Positions 24,364 to 35,342 are shown, numbered from the stretch's first letter. The stretch: 64,000 bases of DNA from Bacillota bacterium (GCA_023408075.1 JAEYKW010000025.1:280503-344502), one strand, 5' to 3'. Program-made: numbers and translations. The notes: generated by a model not told the origin, from the sequence alone.

Positions 24364-26754
24364 CTATTTTCTTCCCCAGTTCTTTTTGTTCGGCCAGTCC
24401 ATTTCCGTCTTTCTTTTGGGCTTACCCGCGTCTGCCTGTCTTCCCGTACCCGTCTGCCGATCGGGTCTGTCCGCATCCGGTTTTCTTATCGGCTTTCCAG
24501 GTACCGGCTGTTTCTTGGGTTTGCCTAAATCCGCCTGTCTTCCCGGTCTTGAGGATTCCGTTCTATTCCTAAAGGACTCTGTCGCATTTTTAGGCCTTTG
24601 GGCACCGTCCTGCCTGCTTTGTCTGCCTTCATCGCTTCTTCTGTCCGCTCTATCCGCGCTTGTCTGCGGTTTCGCTTTGCCCGAGCCAGCTTTTTGATAT
24701 GGTCTGTCTGCATCTGCGTGCTTTTTCAGTCTGCCGGAATCCATCTGCTTCTTCGGCCTGCCTGAATCCGTCGGCTTTCTCGGTCTGTCGGCGTCCGACT
24801 GATTTCCCGATCTGGTGTCAGACTGCCTTCTCGGCTTGCCTGTGTCCGAGTGCTTTTTCTGCCAGTCAGACCGTTTTGTCAATCTGTCCGCGTCTGACTG
24901 ATGATTCTGCCGCTCCGATTCTGTCCGCCGGTCTGGTTTGCTCGCGACCGCCGGTCTGCGCGGCTTCCCTCCGCCTTGCCTCGGCGCTTCGGGCGGCACA
25001 AGGCCGACCTTGCCGTGCTCGATCAGGTCTTCCCTTCCCGCTTCTGTAAGCGCCTCGCGTATGAGCGGCCAGTTTTTCTTGTTATGAAACGCGAGCAGCG
25101 CGCGCTGCATCGCTTTTTCCTTCGGCGTCGTGGCCACATAAACGCTCTTGCCCGTCAACGGATTGAGCCCCGTATAGTACATGCATGTGGAGAGCGTTCC
25201 GGGCGTCGGATAAAAATCCTGCACCTGCTCCGGCACGAACCCCTGCTTTTTGAGCGTCAATGCCAGCTCTATCGCGTCATTAAGCGTGCTGCCCGGGTGC
25301 GACGAAATATAATACGGCAGCAGAAACTGCGGCTTGCCCGCACGTTTGGTCGCGCCTTCAAAACGCTGCGCAAAGCGCTCGTATGTGCCGTAATGCGGCT
25401 TATTCATCAGCGCCAGCACATCGGAGCAGACGTGCTCGGGCGCCACCTTAAGCTGCCCGCTGATATGCTTTTTCACGAGGCGGTCGAAGAACCGGTTGTC
25501 CTTATCCGCCATAATATAATCGTAGCGCAGCCCGCTGCGTATGAACACGCGCTTCACGCCCGGCACGCTTTCCACCGCTTCCAGCACCTCGGCGATGCCC
25601 TTATGGCTGACCTTTAAGTTCGGGCACACTGTGGGCGACAAACAGGTGCGCGTGCAGCTCTGCGAATTCTTCGCCGTGCAAATCGCGTCGTAAAAGTTCG
25701 CCGTGGGGCCGCCCACATCCGAAATATTGCCCTTGAACTCGCGCATCTGCGCGATGCGTTTCGTTTCCTCCACGATGGATTTTTTGGAGCGTTTCTGTAT
25801 CGCTTTGCCCTGATGCGCGGATATTGAACAGAACGCACACATGCCGGGGCAGCCGCGCAGCGCGGTGATGCCGAACTGCACCTCGGCGAGCGCGGGTATG
25901 GGTTCCTGATATGACGGATGCGGCAGCTTCTGAAACGACAGGCCGTATATCGCGTCCATCTCAGGCGTTAATAGCGGCAGCGAGGGCGGAAACTGTATCA
26001 CATACCGGTCGCCGTGCGCCTGAACAAGCGTTTTGCTCTGGGGCAAGCCGTTTTTGTAGATTTGCTTGAACGCGTCGGCAAACGCCTTCTTGTCCGCTTC
26101 GACGCGCTCATAAGACGGCAGCACGGTATGCTCGCCGATACCCTGCAAAGAAGGGCGCAGCACGCATGTGCCGCGTATGCCCGTTAAATCCGCGATGCTT
26201 TCGCCGCCTGCAAGGCGCGTGCAGATGTCTTTAAGCGGGCGCTCTCCCATGCCGAACACGAGCATGTCCGCCTTGGAATCCACAAGGTACGAGCGGCGCA
26301 CCTTGTCCTCGTAATAATCGTAGTGCGCGAACCGCCTTTGTGTGGCTTCCACGCCGCCGATGATGACGGGCGTATCCTTGTGAGATTGCTTTAATCGCGC
26401 GGTATACGCAATGGTCGGGCGCGGCGGGCGCAGCCCCGTCTTGCCGCCCGGCGAATACGCGTCTTCGCTGCGCAGCCGTTTGGCCGCCGTGTACATGTTG
26501 ACGATGCCGTCCATGTTGCCGCCGCTCAATAAAAACGCGTAGCGCGGCGTGCCGAGCTTAACAAAATCGGCGTCGCTGCGCCAGTCGGGCTGGGCAATGA
26601 TGCCCACATTGAACCCGAGGCTTTGCACATAGCGCCCGATGATAGCGGCTGCGAACGACGGATGATCCACATACGCGTCCGGCGTCACCACGATAAAATC
26701 AAAAGGCTGTCCGTCCGTCTCACTCAGAGACATCGGTAAAAATTCATTATTCAT
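24364..26754 (-). CDS. YgiQ-family radical SAM protein with repetitive basic tail
   Basis: A 796-residue protein. Residues 1-585 are a full YgiQ protein: EFLPMSL at the start, DAYVDHPSFAAAIIGRYVQSLG, the radical SAM cluster CPGMCAFC (CxxxCxxC, about 298-305), KNSQSCTRTCLSPTVCPN, and the C-terminal YTGLNPLTGKSVYVATTPKE. The family is widespread but its reaction is unknown. Residues about 590-796 are a tail with no fold, rich in Lys, Arg, Asp, Gln, Ser and Pro; part of it is a nine-residue tandem repeat (SDADRPRKP, TDSGRPKKQ, MDSGRLKKH, ADADRPYQK). Other YgiQ proteins have shorter tails. The start has no obvious ribosome binding site. Confidence 0.93.
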   Translation of the reverse strand: MNNEFLPMSLSETDGQPFDFIVVTPDAYVDHPSFAAAIIGRYVQSLGFNVGIIAQPDWRSDADFVKLGTPRYAFLLSGGNMDGIVNMYTAAKRLRSEDAYSPGGKTGLRPPRPTIAYTARLKQSHKDTPVIIGGVEATQRRFAHYDYYEDKVRRSYLVDSKADMLVFGMGERPLKDICTRLAGGESIADLTGIRGTCVLRPSLQGIGEHTVLPSYERVEADKKAFADAFKQIYKNGLPQSKTLVQAHGDRYVIQFPPSLPLLTPEMDAIYGLSFQKLPHPSYQEPIPALAEVQFGITALRGCPGMCAFCSISAHQGKAIQKRSKKSIVEETKRIAQMREFKGNISDVGGPTANFYDAICTAKNSQSCTRTCLSPTVCPNLKVSHKGIAEVLEAVESVPGVKRVFIRSGLRYDYIMADKDNRFFDRLVKKHISGQLKVAPEHVCSDVLALMNKPHYGTYERFAQRFEGATKRAGKPQFLLPYYISSHPGSTLNDAIELALTLKKQGFVPEQVQDFYPTPGTLSTCMYYTGLNPLTGKSVYVATTPKEKAMQRALLAFHNKKNWPLIREALTEAGREDLIEHGKVGLVPPEAPRQGGGKPRRPAVASKPDRRTESERQNHQSDADRLTKRSDWQKKHSDTGKPRRQSDTRSGNQSDADRPRKPTDSGRPKKQMDSGRLKKHADADRPYQKAGSGKAKPQTSADRADRRSDEGRQSRQDGAQRPKNATESFRNRTESSRPGRQADLGKPKKQPVPGKPIRKPDADRPDRQTGTGRQADAGKPKRKTEMDWPNKKNWGRK
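24600..24900 (-). repeat. 27-bp coding repeats within the radical SAM tail
   Basis: Tandem 27-bp units encode nonapeptides of the type [ST]D[AST][DG][RK][PL]xKx, clearest at about 24700-24800 and fading on both sides. The repeats stay in frame. Confidence 0.7.
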
Positions 26755-26774
26755 ACGGGAAGTATATCATTACA

Positions 26775-29700
26775 TCAGGTCCGCCAACAAGCGTCAATTC
26801 GGTGTTCGCCCTCCGTTGCGTTAAGCGGCAGGTTTTTGACCGCAGGCCCCCCGTCCATGCTCAGCCACGCGCTGCCCTGATAACCGGGCGTTACCTCCAC
26901 CGTAATGACATAGTGCGCGCCGTCTTTTGCATATTCGAGCGTATAGCTCCCGAAGTCGTCGGGCACGCACGGGTATATGGACAGCGCGCCGCGCTCGATG
27001 CGCAGCCCCAGCAGATAAACGACAGCCGCCTGATACATCCAGCCTGCGCTGCCCGTGTACCACGTCCAGCCCGCGCGCCCGCGGTACCTGTCGGTATCGT
27101 ACACGTCAGCCGCCATCACATACGGCTCGCCCTTGTATTTGGCGACGCCCGCAGGCGTACGCGTGTGGGTAATCGGGTTGAGCATCTGAAACAGCGACAG
27201 CGCATCCTCCTTGAGCCGCAGCCTGGCCGCCGCGATCACGAACCATGCCGCCGCGTGCGTATATTGGCCGCCGTTCTCGCGCACGCCGGGCAGATACTGC
27301 TTGATGTAGCCGGGGTCTTTGTCCCATTTGTCAAACGCCGGAGCGAGCAGCCGTATAATGCCTTCCTCGCGCAGCACGAGCTGCTCCTCTGCCGAGGCAA
27401 ACGCGCGCCGCGCGCGCACCGCACCCGCCAGTACCGCCCACGCCTGCGAAATGATATCGATGCGGCATTCGGCTGATTTGCTACTGCCCAGCGGCGTGCC
27501 GTCATCGAAGAACGCGCGCATATACCATTCCCCGTCCCACGCGTGCTGTTCAATGTTCGCCATCAGCTCCTGCCGGGATTGCTCATAGCGCTGCGCGGTG
27601 GCTGTTTCGCCGCGCTTATGCGCGAGCTCCGAAAACACGCGCAGCACCTCAATGAGGAAAAACCCGAGCCAGACGCTCTCCCCTTTGCCGCCGATGCCTA
27701 CCTTGTCCATGCCGTCGTTCCAGTCTCCCGTGCCCATCAGCGGCAGCCCGTGTTCGCCGAAGCGCAGCGCCGAGTCAATCGCGCGTGCGCAGTGCCAAAA
27801 CAGGCTCTCGCTCGTCTCGCCGGTGTCAAACGCCTCATACAGATCGTGGCGGCCTTCGGGAATCGGCTTGCCTGCAAGGTACGGGAGTATTTCGTCAAAG
27901 ATGCCGATGTCGCCCGTGATGCGCTCGTACTCGCATGCGGTAAACGGCAGAAACAGCTTATCGTCGCTGATGTACGTGCGCACGCCGCTGGCGGGCTCGT
28001 GCCACCAATGCAGCACATCCCCCTCAATAAACTGACGCTGTGCGCATTTTAAAATGTGGGCGCGCGCCGAAGACGGGTCGGTATACAGTATCGCGAGCAC
28101 ATCCTGCAGCTGGTCGCGGAACCCAAAAGCCCCGCCGGACTGGTAATAGCCCGTGCGGCCCCAGAGCCGCGAGGTGTACGTTTGATACAGCAGCCAGCCG
28201 TTGACGAGCGTATCGAACGATTTGTTCGCTGTTTTCACTTTGATGCCGCTCACAAGGCTGCTCCAGTGTCTTTTCGTCTCCTCGAGCATCTGCTGCACCT
28301 TTTGCGCGGTGCCGTACGCATCAAGCGACTGTGCGATGACGGCTTCGGTGCCCCAGCCCATCAGCACGGGTATCGTGCGGCTTTCGCCGGGCTTCAAGGT
28401 GACGACCGCCTGCAGCGCGAGCAGCGACGCGCCGCAGCCCTCGCTGTCGGAAAGCTCCTTCGCCTTGAGCGTCTCGGGCCAAACGTTGTGCCCCGGCACG
28501 CCGAAAAATTCGCGCGCCGACGCCGTATACTTAACATCCTCTCCGGGCATGGCGATAAACATCGCTTTGTCCGCCGCCGCCAGCGGCGACGACGCTTCCA
28601 GACGGCTCTCCTTGTACCGCGCGCGGATGCCGCCGCACGCCGTCGCGGCGAGCACCGGCTCGGCATAACAGTAAACCGACAGCGTTTCTTCGCGTTTCAT
28701 CGTATTGGTCAGCCTCAAAAGCCCCGCCTTCACCGGCATATCCTCATCCACAAAATACGTCATGCGCGTTTCAATGCCGCCGTAACGCTCAAAAGCCGTA
28801 TAGCCGAAGCCGTGAATCACGCGGTAACGCCCATTGGAATACATATCCGGCGCCACGCTGAACGCTGCGCCCGTGCGGTCGCTGCGCACGATCACACCCT
28901 CCCCCGGCACGTCCGTCAGCGCATCGTTGCGGAACGGCGTGAGCCGCAGCATGCGCGCGTTTCCCGCCCACGTATAGCCGCCGCCGCCCGCGCTGATCAG
29001 GCTGCCGATCGTGCGCCCGGCCAGCAGATTGCTCCAGGGCAGCGGCTGTTTTCCCTGCACCTCGATGCAGTATTCGGTGCCGCTGCGGATAAAGCCGCCC
29101 GTACCGTTGTCAAACGCTTTGAGCAGCTTGACGGGACGGCTTGAGGTGCGTTCATCGGCGGACTTCTCGAACACCCAGTACGGGCGCGTCAGTGCCGGCA
29201 CTTTGAGCTGCTCCGAGAGCGGAACGTCGTCGTACAGCACAAGGCACGCGGCAGTTGCGACCGCCGCGATATCCGCCTGTTCCATCTGCTGTGTGTTGAG
29301 TGCGTAAACGCGGCCCAGCGGCCGCCCGCCCGCCGCCATCTCAATTTCCTTGATTTTATCGCGCAGCGGATCGACATATGCGCCCGTATGGCTGTAAAGA
29401 ATCACCAGCTCGGCGGGAATCTGCTTCAAGCTCATGTACTCCATCGCCTTGCCCGCCGTTTTGACGGTATCGATATAGTCAAAGCTGCTGACAAACAGGC
29501 AGACGATCGGCAGATCGCCCGAGATGCCGTATTTCCAGAGCGACGGCAGCCCGCCCGCCTGCTCGTCGATCGCGCAGACGGACGGCACATGAATCACCGT
29601 GCGCGACGCGATTTGCTGGAACAGGTTGACCTGCATATTTTTAAGCTTTAAGAAGCGCATCTCCACCTGCGCATGCGTCCAAGCAAGATGGAACACGCGC

Positions 29701-32700
29701 TTCACATCCTCCTCGCCCGCGATGTCCTTGAGGCACTCCGCTGCGGCGTGAGCGCTGTCTGCCATGGCCACCGCAAACGTCAGCGTGGTCGTTTTGCCCG
29801 CAGGCACGCTTTTGACGGCACTGATGCCGACCGCGCGCGATATGTCGTGCTCACAGGGCTGCTCGGCAAGGCACGCGGGCACGCCGAACACGTTGCGCCG
29901 TCCGAATATGCACGTTCTGTCGGTCATGAAGGCGATATCTCCCGCAAAGCAGGCTTTCATCGCGCTGAATATCGGCTTCCCGCGCCGGTGAGCATACAGA
30001 ATGCGGTTCGCGGAGTCTTCAATGGTCTCGATGAACAGCTCCGCAAATGCCGGATGCGCCTCAAAATCCTTCACGGGAGCGAGCGCAGGCGAATAAACGC
30101 ACAGCACCGAAAGGGTCACGGTCTTATCCGTGTTGTTCCTGATTTCCAGATTCCTGAGTTCCATATCGCACTCGGGCGATACGCAGATTTCGAGCGTCGA
30201 TTCGATGCCGTTAACCTGCCTGTAAAACGAGGCTTTGTGCGGTTCAAACTGCACGCGCTCGGTATCGGCGAGCAGACAGGTGGGCAAAAACGCCGCCGAC
30301 CATACCGCGCCCGTCTCCGTATTTTTGATGTAGATATGAATGCCCGGCGCGCGGCGCAGCACGTCGCTCTCCCAGCGGCCCACCATGCGCCCGCGACACA
30401 TTGAATAGCCCGTGCCGTATTGCGTGAGCATCACGGTATAGCTGCCGTTCGATAAAAAGTGGGCTTCGGGATACTGCGACAGCGATTTGTATATGCGCAC
30501 CGCGTGGATCTCCTCCGCGTAGCTCAGCGTCTCGTCGGGCTTTTCGCCAAGGCTCAGCGTCACGCTGCGGGACGGCACCTTCTCCTTGAGCAGCATCTCA
30601 GTGGCTTTCACGCAGGTCGCGCTGTGAAACAGCGCCTGCATGCGCATATCCTGCAGGCAGTTCACGATGGACGAGAGCACCATGCCCTGATGGTGCGCCA
30701 TGTAGCTTTTGACGACGGACTTCCTCTTTCCCTTGTGCAGCCGCGATGCCGTGTAATCGATGGCTTCAAAAAAGCCGAAGCGGCCGTATGCGCCTGTCTT
30801 CTGCAGGCGTGCCATATTGGCAAGCGCTTCGCGCGGGTTCACGTTGAGCGCGAGCGCCGTGGCGTACGGCGTCACGACCGATTCGCGCACGAGGCCGGAT
30901 TTGAGCCCGAGGCCCGGTATGCCGAACGCCTTATACTGATAGTTCATCTGTATGTCGAACGCATAGTAGCCCGATTCGGATACGCCCCACGGCGCGTGGC
31001 GCTGCTCGCCGTAATCCTGCTGCATATCCACCACGGATTTGTATGTTTCTCCGAGCAGCGTGTTGTCGTAGTTTTTCATGATAATGAGCGGCATCAGATA
31101 TTCAAACATCGTGCCGCTCCACGAAAGCAGCACGCGGCTTTCCCCCGCGATAGTGAGCGGGCGCGACAGCCGGAACCAGTGTTTTTCGGGAACATCTCCC
31201 TTGGCGATGGCAATAAAGCTCGTCTGGCGCGCTTCGGAAGCGAGCAGATCGTAATACGAATCGCTCAAGGTGCCGCCGCGGATGTCGTAGCCGATGGAAA
31301 ACAGGCCTTTCTCGGCGTCGTACAGCTGCGAGAAATCCGTCGCGTCAATGAGAGCCCCAATGCGGCGGCGCAGGCGGCCGATCCGCTGCGCGAGCCGTCT
31401 GCAAGCCACGTAGCTTTCGCCGAGTGCCGTTTCCATCTGCGTCACCCATTCCAGAACGGTTTTATGCTCATGCAGCTTTGCCCTTTCCAGTATCGCGGAC
31501 AGCGGCTCCAGAACAGCATGAAACGCTTCGGGATAGCCGGCTACCGAGATGCGCCGCAGCTTATCGCGCATTGCGCGCGTGTGTTCAATATACTCATGAA
31601 TCATTTTGGCGGGAAAGCTGTCGAGCACACACGCCCAGGATGCATAGCGTGAAAACATGGCGGCAAACTGCTGCTTCATAACGGATAGCGCGCTGTCGTC
31701 GTCGCTGATCATGGCCAGCCCGCTGAGCGCGCTGAATATGTCGCTGCCGATGTTGAGTGGCAGCTCACGCCCCGATTCGCGCGATGCCGCTGCCAGCCCC
31801 TGCTGGATATATGCCGCAAAGGGCGCAGCGAGCACATCTCTGAGCGCTTGGTCGGCCACAATCAGATAACAGATCAGATTGCCGCTGTCCACCGACGACA
31901 CATAGCGCGGTTCGAGCGGCTCCAAAGTGATGATGTCGTACCAATTGTATAAGTGTCCCTGCCACTTCTCGGCCTTTTCGAGCCCCGCAATGATCCTGTC
32001 GAGCCTTTTCACCATGTCGGGCATCGGGACAAACCCGAGATAATAGGCGCATATCGCCGCACCCATTCCGTACGCGACGTTGGTGGGCGATGTCCTTTTG
32101 GCCACACCCTTATATGGGCTTTGCTGATAGTTATCGGGCGGCCAGTAGTATTCGTCCTCCTCGGAGAATCTTTCAAAGAAGCGCCATGTTTTGAGCGCCA
32201 CGTCCTCAAGATACGATTTGTGCTTCACATCAAGCGCAAATATCTTTGTTGTGCGCGGACGGCTGATGGCCTGCGCGATGGACGGCGCAAAAAACCACAC
32301 GCTGAAAACCAGAAACGCGATCAGCGAAAAACGGCGGGTGACCACGATGGACAGCGCAAACAGCGCTGCAGCCAGCAGCGGCGCGGCGGCCATGCTGCGC
32401 CAGTGGTAAGCGACGCCCATTTTGGCTTTTTTATCGCCCTCCGCAGCTGTCACCCATTCGAGCAGCTTGCGGCGCGTGACAAGCCGTATGAGGCTGCGAA
32501 TCACCGCATCGAGCATCAGGTATGTTTCATACGGCAGAAAAGCGAATTTATACAGCGCCTGCTCAAACATCGTTTTGGTTTCGTACCAAACGTCTTTGAA
32601 CGTGGAGCCGTGCCTTGCGTTTTTTGCGAGCATCACCATGCGGGTCACAAAGTCGATAATGCTGTCGATAAACAGCGGCAGTATGCCCGATATGAACCAG

Positions 32701-35099
32701 AAGAAAGCGTTGTTGTAAAACGCCGTCTGCGACAGCAGTATGACCACGAAGCTCAACGGCGTGGACAGGCTGCGCCGCATGTTGTCGAGCATCTGGTACC
32801 TCGCGAGCCCCGGCAGCGAATTGGGTATTTTGCCAGCCTTCGTCGGTACGTTTCGTTTGAGCCACGGCAGCAGCTGCCAGTCTCCGCGCACCCACCGGTG
32901 CTGACGGCTGGCCCACGCGGTGTAGCGGGCCGGGCACCCGTCCATCAGCACGACGTCGCTTAGCAGCGCGCACCTCAAATGGCTGCCTTCCAGCAGATCG
33001 TGGCTTAAAATGCTGTTGTCGGGAAACCGGTCTGTCAGCACGCGCATAAAAACATATCGGTTGAATATACCCTTGCCTGTGTAAATACCCGTGCCGAAGC
33101 CGTCCTGATACACGTCCGACGCGGCGCTCGCATAGGTGTCGAGCCCGCCTTTGCCCGAAAACACGAGTGAAAAGCGCGTTTTGGCGGCGCTCACCACATC
33201 AATGCCGATTCGCGGCTGCATCACACCGTAGCCGGCTTTGACAATACCGGTCTTCTCGTCCATCACGGGGCGGTTGAGCGGGTGCTCCATCGCTCCCACC
33301 ATTTTGACGGCCGCATCGCGTCCAAGCTCGGTATCACAGTCGAGCGTGATTACGTATTTGATGTTTTCCGGCATGCCCTTGGTGACATGCGCGAACGCGG
33401 AGGCCTCTCCGTCCAGCAGCCTGCAAAAATCGAGCAGCGCACCGCGCTTGCGCTCATAGCCTCCGAACCGCCCATTTTCTTTAATCAGTGTCCGCTTGCG
33501 CTGCGCAAAGAAAAAAAGCGTCCTGCCGTATTGCGTGTTCAGGCGGCCGACCATCTGTTCCATGCGCTCGATGATCGTCTCATCCTGCGCGGCGATCTCG
33601 TTCTTGTCTTCCTTGAAATCGCTGAGCAGCGTGAAACTAAGGTTCTTTTGCTGGTTTGCCGCCCAGTAGACCTCCATTTTGGAAAGCAGCTCGTGCCCAT
33701 CCTCCTCGCTTGTGACAAGCGCCGGAATCACCACCATCGTCGCACAGTCGTCCGGGATTCCCTCCTTGAATTCCATCTTGGGTATAAACGCGGGCTTGTT
33801 GATCAGGGTGAACAGCTTGTTGCTGACCGTAATCGCCACGGTATACACAGGAATCAGGCTAATCAGAAAACCGACGATGCCGTATATGGGCGCAAACCTG
33901 AAAAACAGCGGCAAACAGAGCAGCGTCGCACTGATCAGCGTAGATACGGCTGCACCGCCCGCATAAAACAGCAGCATGTGCCGTTTATAAAAATCGCTGA
34001 GCCGGGCTTTGACCGGCACCTTGTCGAACGACTTATACAGCTCTCTTTTTCTTGACCCGATCACGAACTCACCCACATGCGTGCCCGATTGCACAGCGAG
34101 TTCAGCGGCGGCGCGAGCAACGGCGGGCTCCGGCGTTTTGAGGGCTGCCGCGACCCGCGATATGGCGGCGCGGTAATAGTCACGCGAATGAAAATCCATG
34201 TTCATATAGTCAGGATCTTCGCTTAAATATTTATGAACGGCGGATACGCTTTCGAACACAGGCTCGAAATTAACCTTGGCAAGCAGCCGCAGAGAAGCAA
34301 TCGCGTTGGATATGCCAAGAATGCTGTTGGCCTGTGCCGTATGCGCTTTTTTAATCAGGCGCTCCGCCTTAAGGCCACGAAGCGCGAGCCTTATATTGAT
34401 GCGGGCTGTCACGGAAGCCGCGTGCGGGCTGTCGCGCAGCATCACCATGGCGTGCTCTAGAAAATCCGGATTGGACAGCGCGCTTTTGTAAGCGTTGAGG
34501 CTGGCCTGATCCGCCATCATGCCCTTTTCCACCTGTTCGCAGAATTTTTCCGACCGGTTCCACATCGCGATCGTTTTGACGCTGTCGCGCGCAAGCACCG
34601 CCGCGGCGCGCAGCAGCGTGACTTTGAGCATATCGACAAATGCCCAAAGCTCGCCCGAGTCGAGCTCGGATTCCTTTTGATAAACCTCAAGAAACTCCTG
34701 TATGCTGCCGACGTTGACGGAGAGCGCACTGTGCCCAAGCAGCAGCACCGCGAGCGCGAGACTGCGCGGCAAATGCGCAAAGCGGCCCGATCTTAAGTGC
34801 GGCAGGCGGAAAACACGCTTTTGAGTCTCAATTTGTTTAATCTGTTCCATAAACAAAAAGCGGTTGTCATAAAACCATTCTGAGAGCGGCGGCAGCTCGA
34901 GCCCTTTATATTTGCGCTGGCGGGCAGCCAAATAAGCGCTTTCAATTTGTCGGCGTTCCTCGGACAGATTGAGCAAGCTGTCATCAACCTTCCTTGTATA
35001 GACCTTGTCTTTCAGCGATAAGTCTGCGGCAACTTTGAGAAGTTCCTGCCGTGAGAGCGTAAAATCGTCAAGAATATGATTGCCGTATTTGCCCTGCAT
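26775..35099 (-). CDS. ndvB: Cyclic beta-1,2-glucan synthase-like protein (GT84-GH94)
   Basis: A 2774-residue protein, the size of NdvB/ChvB. ATG 35097-35099 (MQGKYGNH) follows GGAGGG; the frame is open further upstream without support. N-terminal helical region 1-370; two helices about 373-435; a glycosyltransferase domain about 450-740 with TLDCDTELG (DxD near 586) and RQHRWVRGDWQ (QxxRW near 731); further helices about 780-945; a beta-rich middle; and a GH94 phosphorylase-like C-terminus with GDWNDGMDKVG near 2455. In Proteobacteria such enzymes initiate, elongate, cyclise and trim beta-1,2-glucan on themselves. Whether this homologue makes a cyclic or linear glucan is not shown. Gene symbol by homology only. 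Divergent from a transglutaminase-like lipoprotein. Confidence 0.9.
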   Translation of the reverse strand: MQGKYGNHILDDFTLSRQELLKVAADLSLKDKVYTRKVDDSLLNLSEERRQIESAYLAARQRKYKGLELPPLSEWFYDNRFLFMEQIKQIETQKRVFRLPHLRSGRFAHLPRSLALAVLLLGHSALSVNVGSIQEFLEVYQKESELDSGELWAFVDMLKVTLLRAAAVLARDSVKTIAMWNRSEKFCEQVEKGMMADQASLNAYKSALSNPDFLEHAMVMLRDSPHAASVTARINIRLALRGLKAERLIKKAHTAQANSILGISNAIASLRLLAKVNFEPVFESVSAVHKYLSEDPDYMNMDFHSRDYYRAAISRVAAALKTPEPAVARAAAELAVQSGTHVGEFVIGSRKRELYKSFDKVPVKARLSDFYKRHMLLFYAGGAAVSTLISATLLCLPLFFRFAPIYGIVGFLISLIPVYTVAITVSNKLFTLINKPAFIPKMEFKEGIPDDCATMVVIPALVTSEEDGHELLSKMEVYWAANQQKNLSFTLLSDFKEDKNEIAAQDETIIERMEQMVGRLNTQYGRTLFFFAQRKRTLIKENGRFGGYERKRGALLDFCRLLDGEASAFAHVTKGMPENIKYVITLDCDTELGRDAAVKMVGAMEHPLNRPVMDEKTGIVKAGYGVMQPRIGIDVVSAAKTRFSLVFSGKGGLDTYASAASDVYQDGFGTGIYTGKGIFNRYVFMRVLTDRFPDNSILSHDLLEGSHLRCALLSDVVLMDGCPARYTAWASRQHRWVRGDWQLLPWLKRNVPTKAGKIPNSLPGLARYQMLDNMRRSLSTPLSFVVILLSQTAFYNNAFFWFISGILPLFIDSIIDFVTRMVMLAKNARHGSTFKDVWYETKTMFEQALYKFAFLPYETYLMLDAVIRSLIRLVTRRKLLEWVTAAEGDKKAKMGVAYHWRSMAAAPLLAAALFALSIVVTRRFSLIAFLVFSVWFFAPSIAQAISRPRTTKIFALDVKHKSYLEDVALKTWRFFERFSEEDEYYWPPDNYQQSPYKGVAKRTSPTNVAYGMGAAICAYYLGFVPMPDMVKRLDRIIAGLEKAEKWQGHLYNWYDIITLEPLEPRYVSSVDSGNLICYLIVADQALRDVLAAPFAAYIQQGLAAASRESGRELPLNIGSDIFSALSGLAMISDDDSALSVMKQQFAAMFSRYASWACVLDSFPAKMIHEYIEHTRAMRDKLRRISVAGYPEAFHAVLEPLSAILERAKLHEHKTVLEWVTQMETALGESYVACRRLAQRIGRLRRRIGALIDATDFSQLYDAEKGLFSIGYDIRGGTLSDSYYDLLASEARQTSFIAIAKGDVPEKHWFRLSRPLTIAGESRVLLSWSGTMFEYLMPLIIMKNYDNTLLGETYKSVVDMQQDYGEQRHAPWGVSESGYYAFDIQMNYQYKAFGIPGLGLKSGLVRESVVTPYATALALNVNPREALANMARLQKTGAYGRFGFFEAIDYTASRLHKGKRKSVVKSYMAHHQGMVLSSIVNCLQDMRMQALFHSATCVKATEMLLKEKVPSRSVTLSLGEKPDETLSYAEEIHAVRIYKSLSQYPEAHFLSNGSYTVMLTQYGTGYSMCRGRMVGRWESDVLRRAPGIHIYIKNTETGAVWSAAFLPTCLLADTERVQFEPHKASFYRQVNGIESTLEICVSPECDMELRNLEIRNNTDKTVTLSVLCVYSPALAPVKDFEAHPAFAELFIETIEDSANRILYAHRRGKPIFSAMKACFAGDIAFMTDRTCIFGRRNVFGVPACLAEQPCEHDISRAVGISAVKSVPAGKTTTLTFAVAMADSAHAAAECLKDIAGEEDVKRVFHLAWTHAQVEMRFLKLKNMQVNLFQQIASRTVIHVPSVCAIDEQAGGLPSLWKYGISGDLPIVCLFVSSFDYIDTVKTAGKAMEYMSLKQIPAELVILYSHTGAYVDPLRDKIKEIEMAAGGRPLGRVYALNTQQMEQADIAAVATAACLVLYDDVPLSEQLKVPALTRPYWVFEKSADERTSSRPVKLLKAFDNGTGGFIRSGTEYCIEVQGKQPLPWSNLLAGRTIGSLISAGGGGYTWAGNARMLRLTPFRNDALTDVPGEGVIVRSDRTGAAFSVAPDMYSNGRYRVIHGFGYTAFERYGGIETRMTYFVDEDMPVKAGLLRLTNTMKREETLSVYCYAEPVLAATACGGIRARYKESRLEASSPLAAADKAMFIAMPGEDVKYTASAREFFGVPGHNVWPETLKAKELSDSEGCGASLLALQAVVTLKPGESRTIPVLMGWGTEAVIAQSLDAYGTAQKVQQMLEETKRHWSSLVSGIKVKTANKSFDTLVNGWLLYQTYTSRLWGRTGYYQSGGAFGFRDQLQDVLAILYTDPSSARAHILKCAQRQFIEGDVLHWWHEPASGVRTYISDDKLFLPFTACEYERITGDIGIFDEILPYLAGKPIPEGRHDLYEAFDTGETSESLFWHCARAIDSALRFGEHGLPLMGTGDWNDGMDKVGIGGKGESVWLGFFLIEVLRVFSELAHKRGETATAQRYEQSRQELMANIEQHAWDGEWYMRAFFDDGTPLGSSKSAECRIDIISQAWAVLAGAVRARRAFASAEEQLVLREEGIIRLLAPAFDKWDKDPGYIKQYLPGVRENGGQYTHAAAWFVIAAARLRLKEDALSLFQMLNPITHTRTPAGVAKYKGEPYVMAADVYDTDRYRGRAGWTWYTGSAGWMYQAAVVYLLGLRIERGALSIYPCVPDDFGSYTLEYAKDGAHYVITVEVTPGYQGSAWLSMDGGPAVKNLPLNATEGEHRIDACWRT

Positions 35100-35313
35100 A
35101 GACCCTCCGTTGCATATGATTCTTAAAGTTATTATTGTCTTGCGGCATGGGATAAATACAAAAAGAGGCCTGCTTCGACGCATCTTTTTATTTACAGGCA
35201 CTGCGCAAACACGGCGTTAAAAAAGTGCCGCATCAAACTCAGCGTACCTGTTTAGTAATGTCTTGTTTGTTGATTTTTTAGTATTACTATAGGCACAGCC
35301 CGCGTTGTGTGAA

Positions 35314-35342
35314 TTGACAAAGAATACGACGGCGTTTAAGAT
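35314..35342 (+). promoter_or_regulatory. Promoter of the transglutaminase-like lipoprotein gene
   Basis: Perfect TTGACA (35314-35319), a 17-bp spacer, TAAGAT (35337-35342), about 48 bases before the start codon. Confidence 0.75.
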
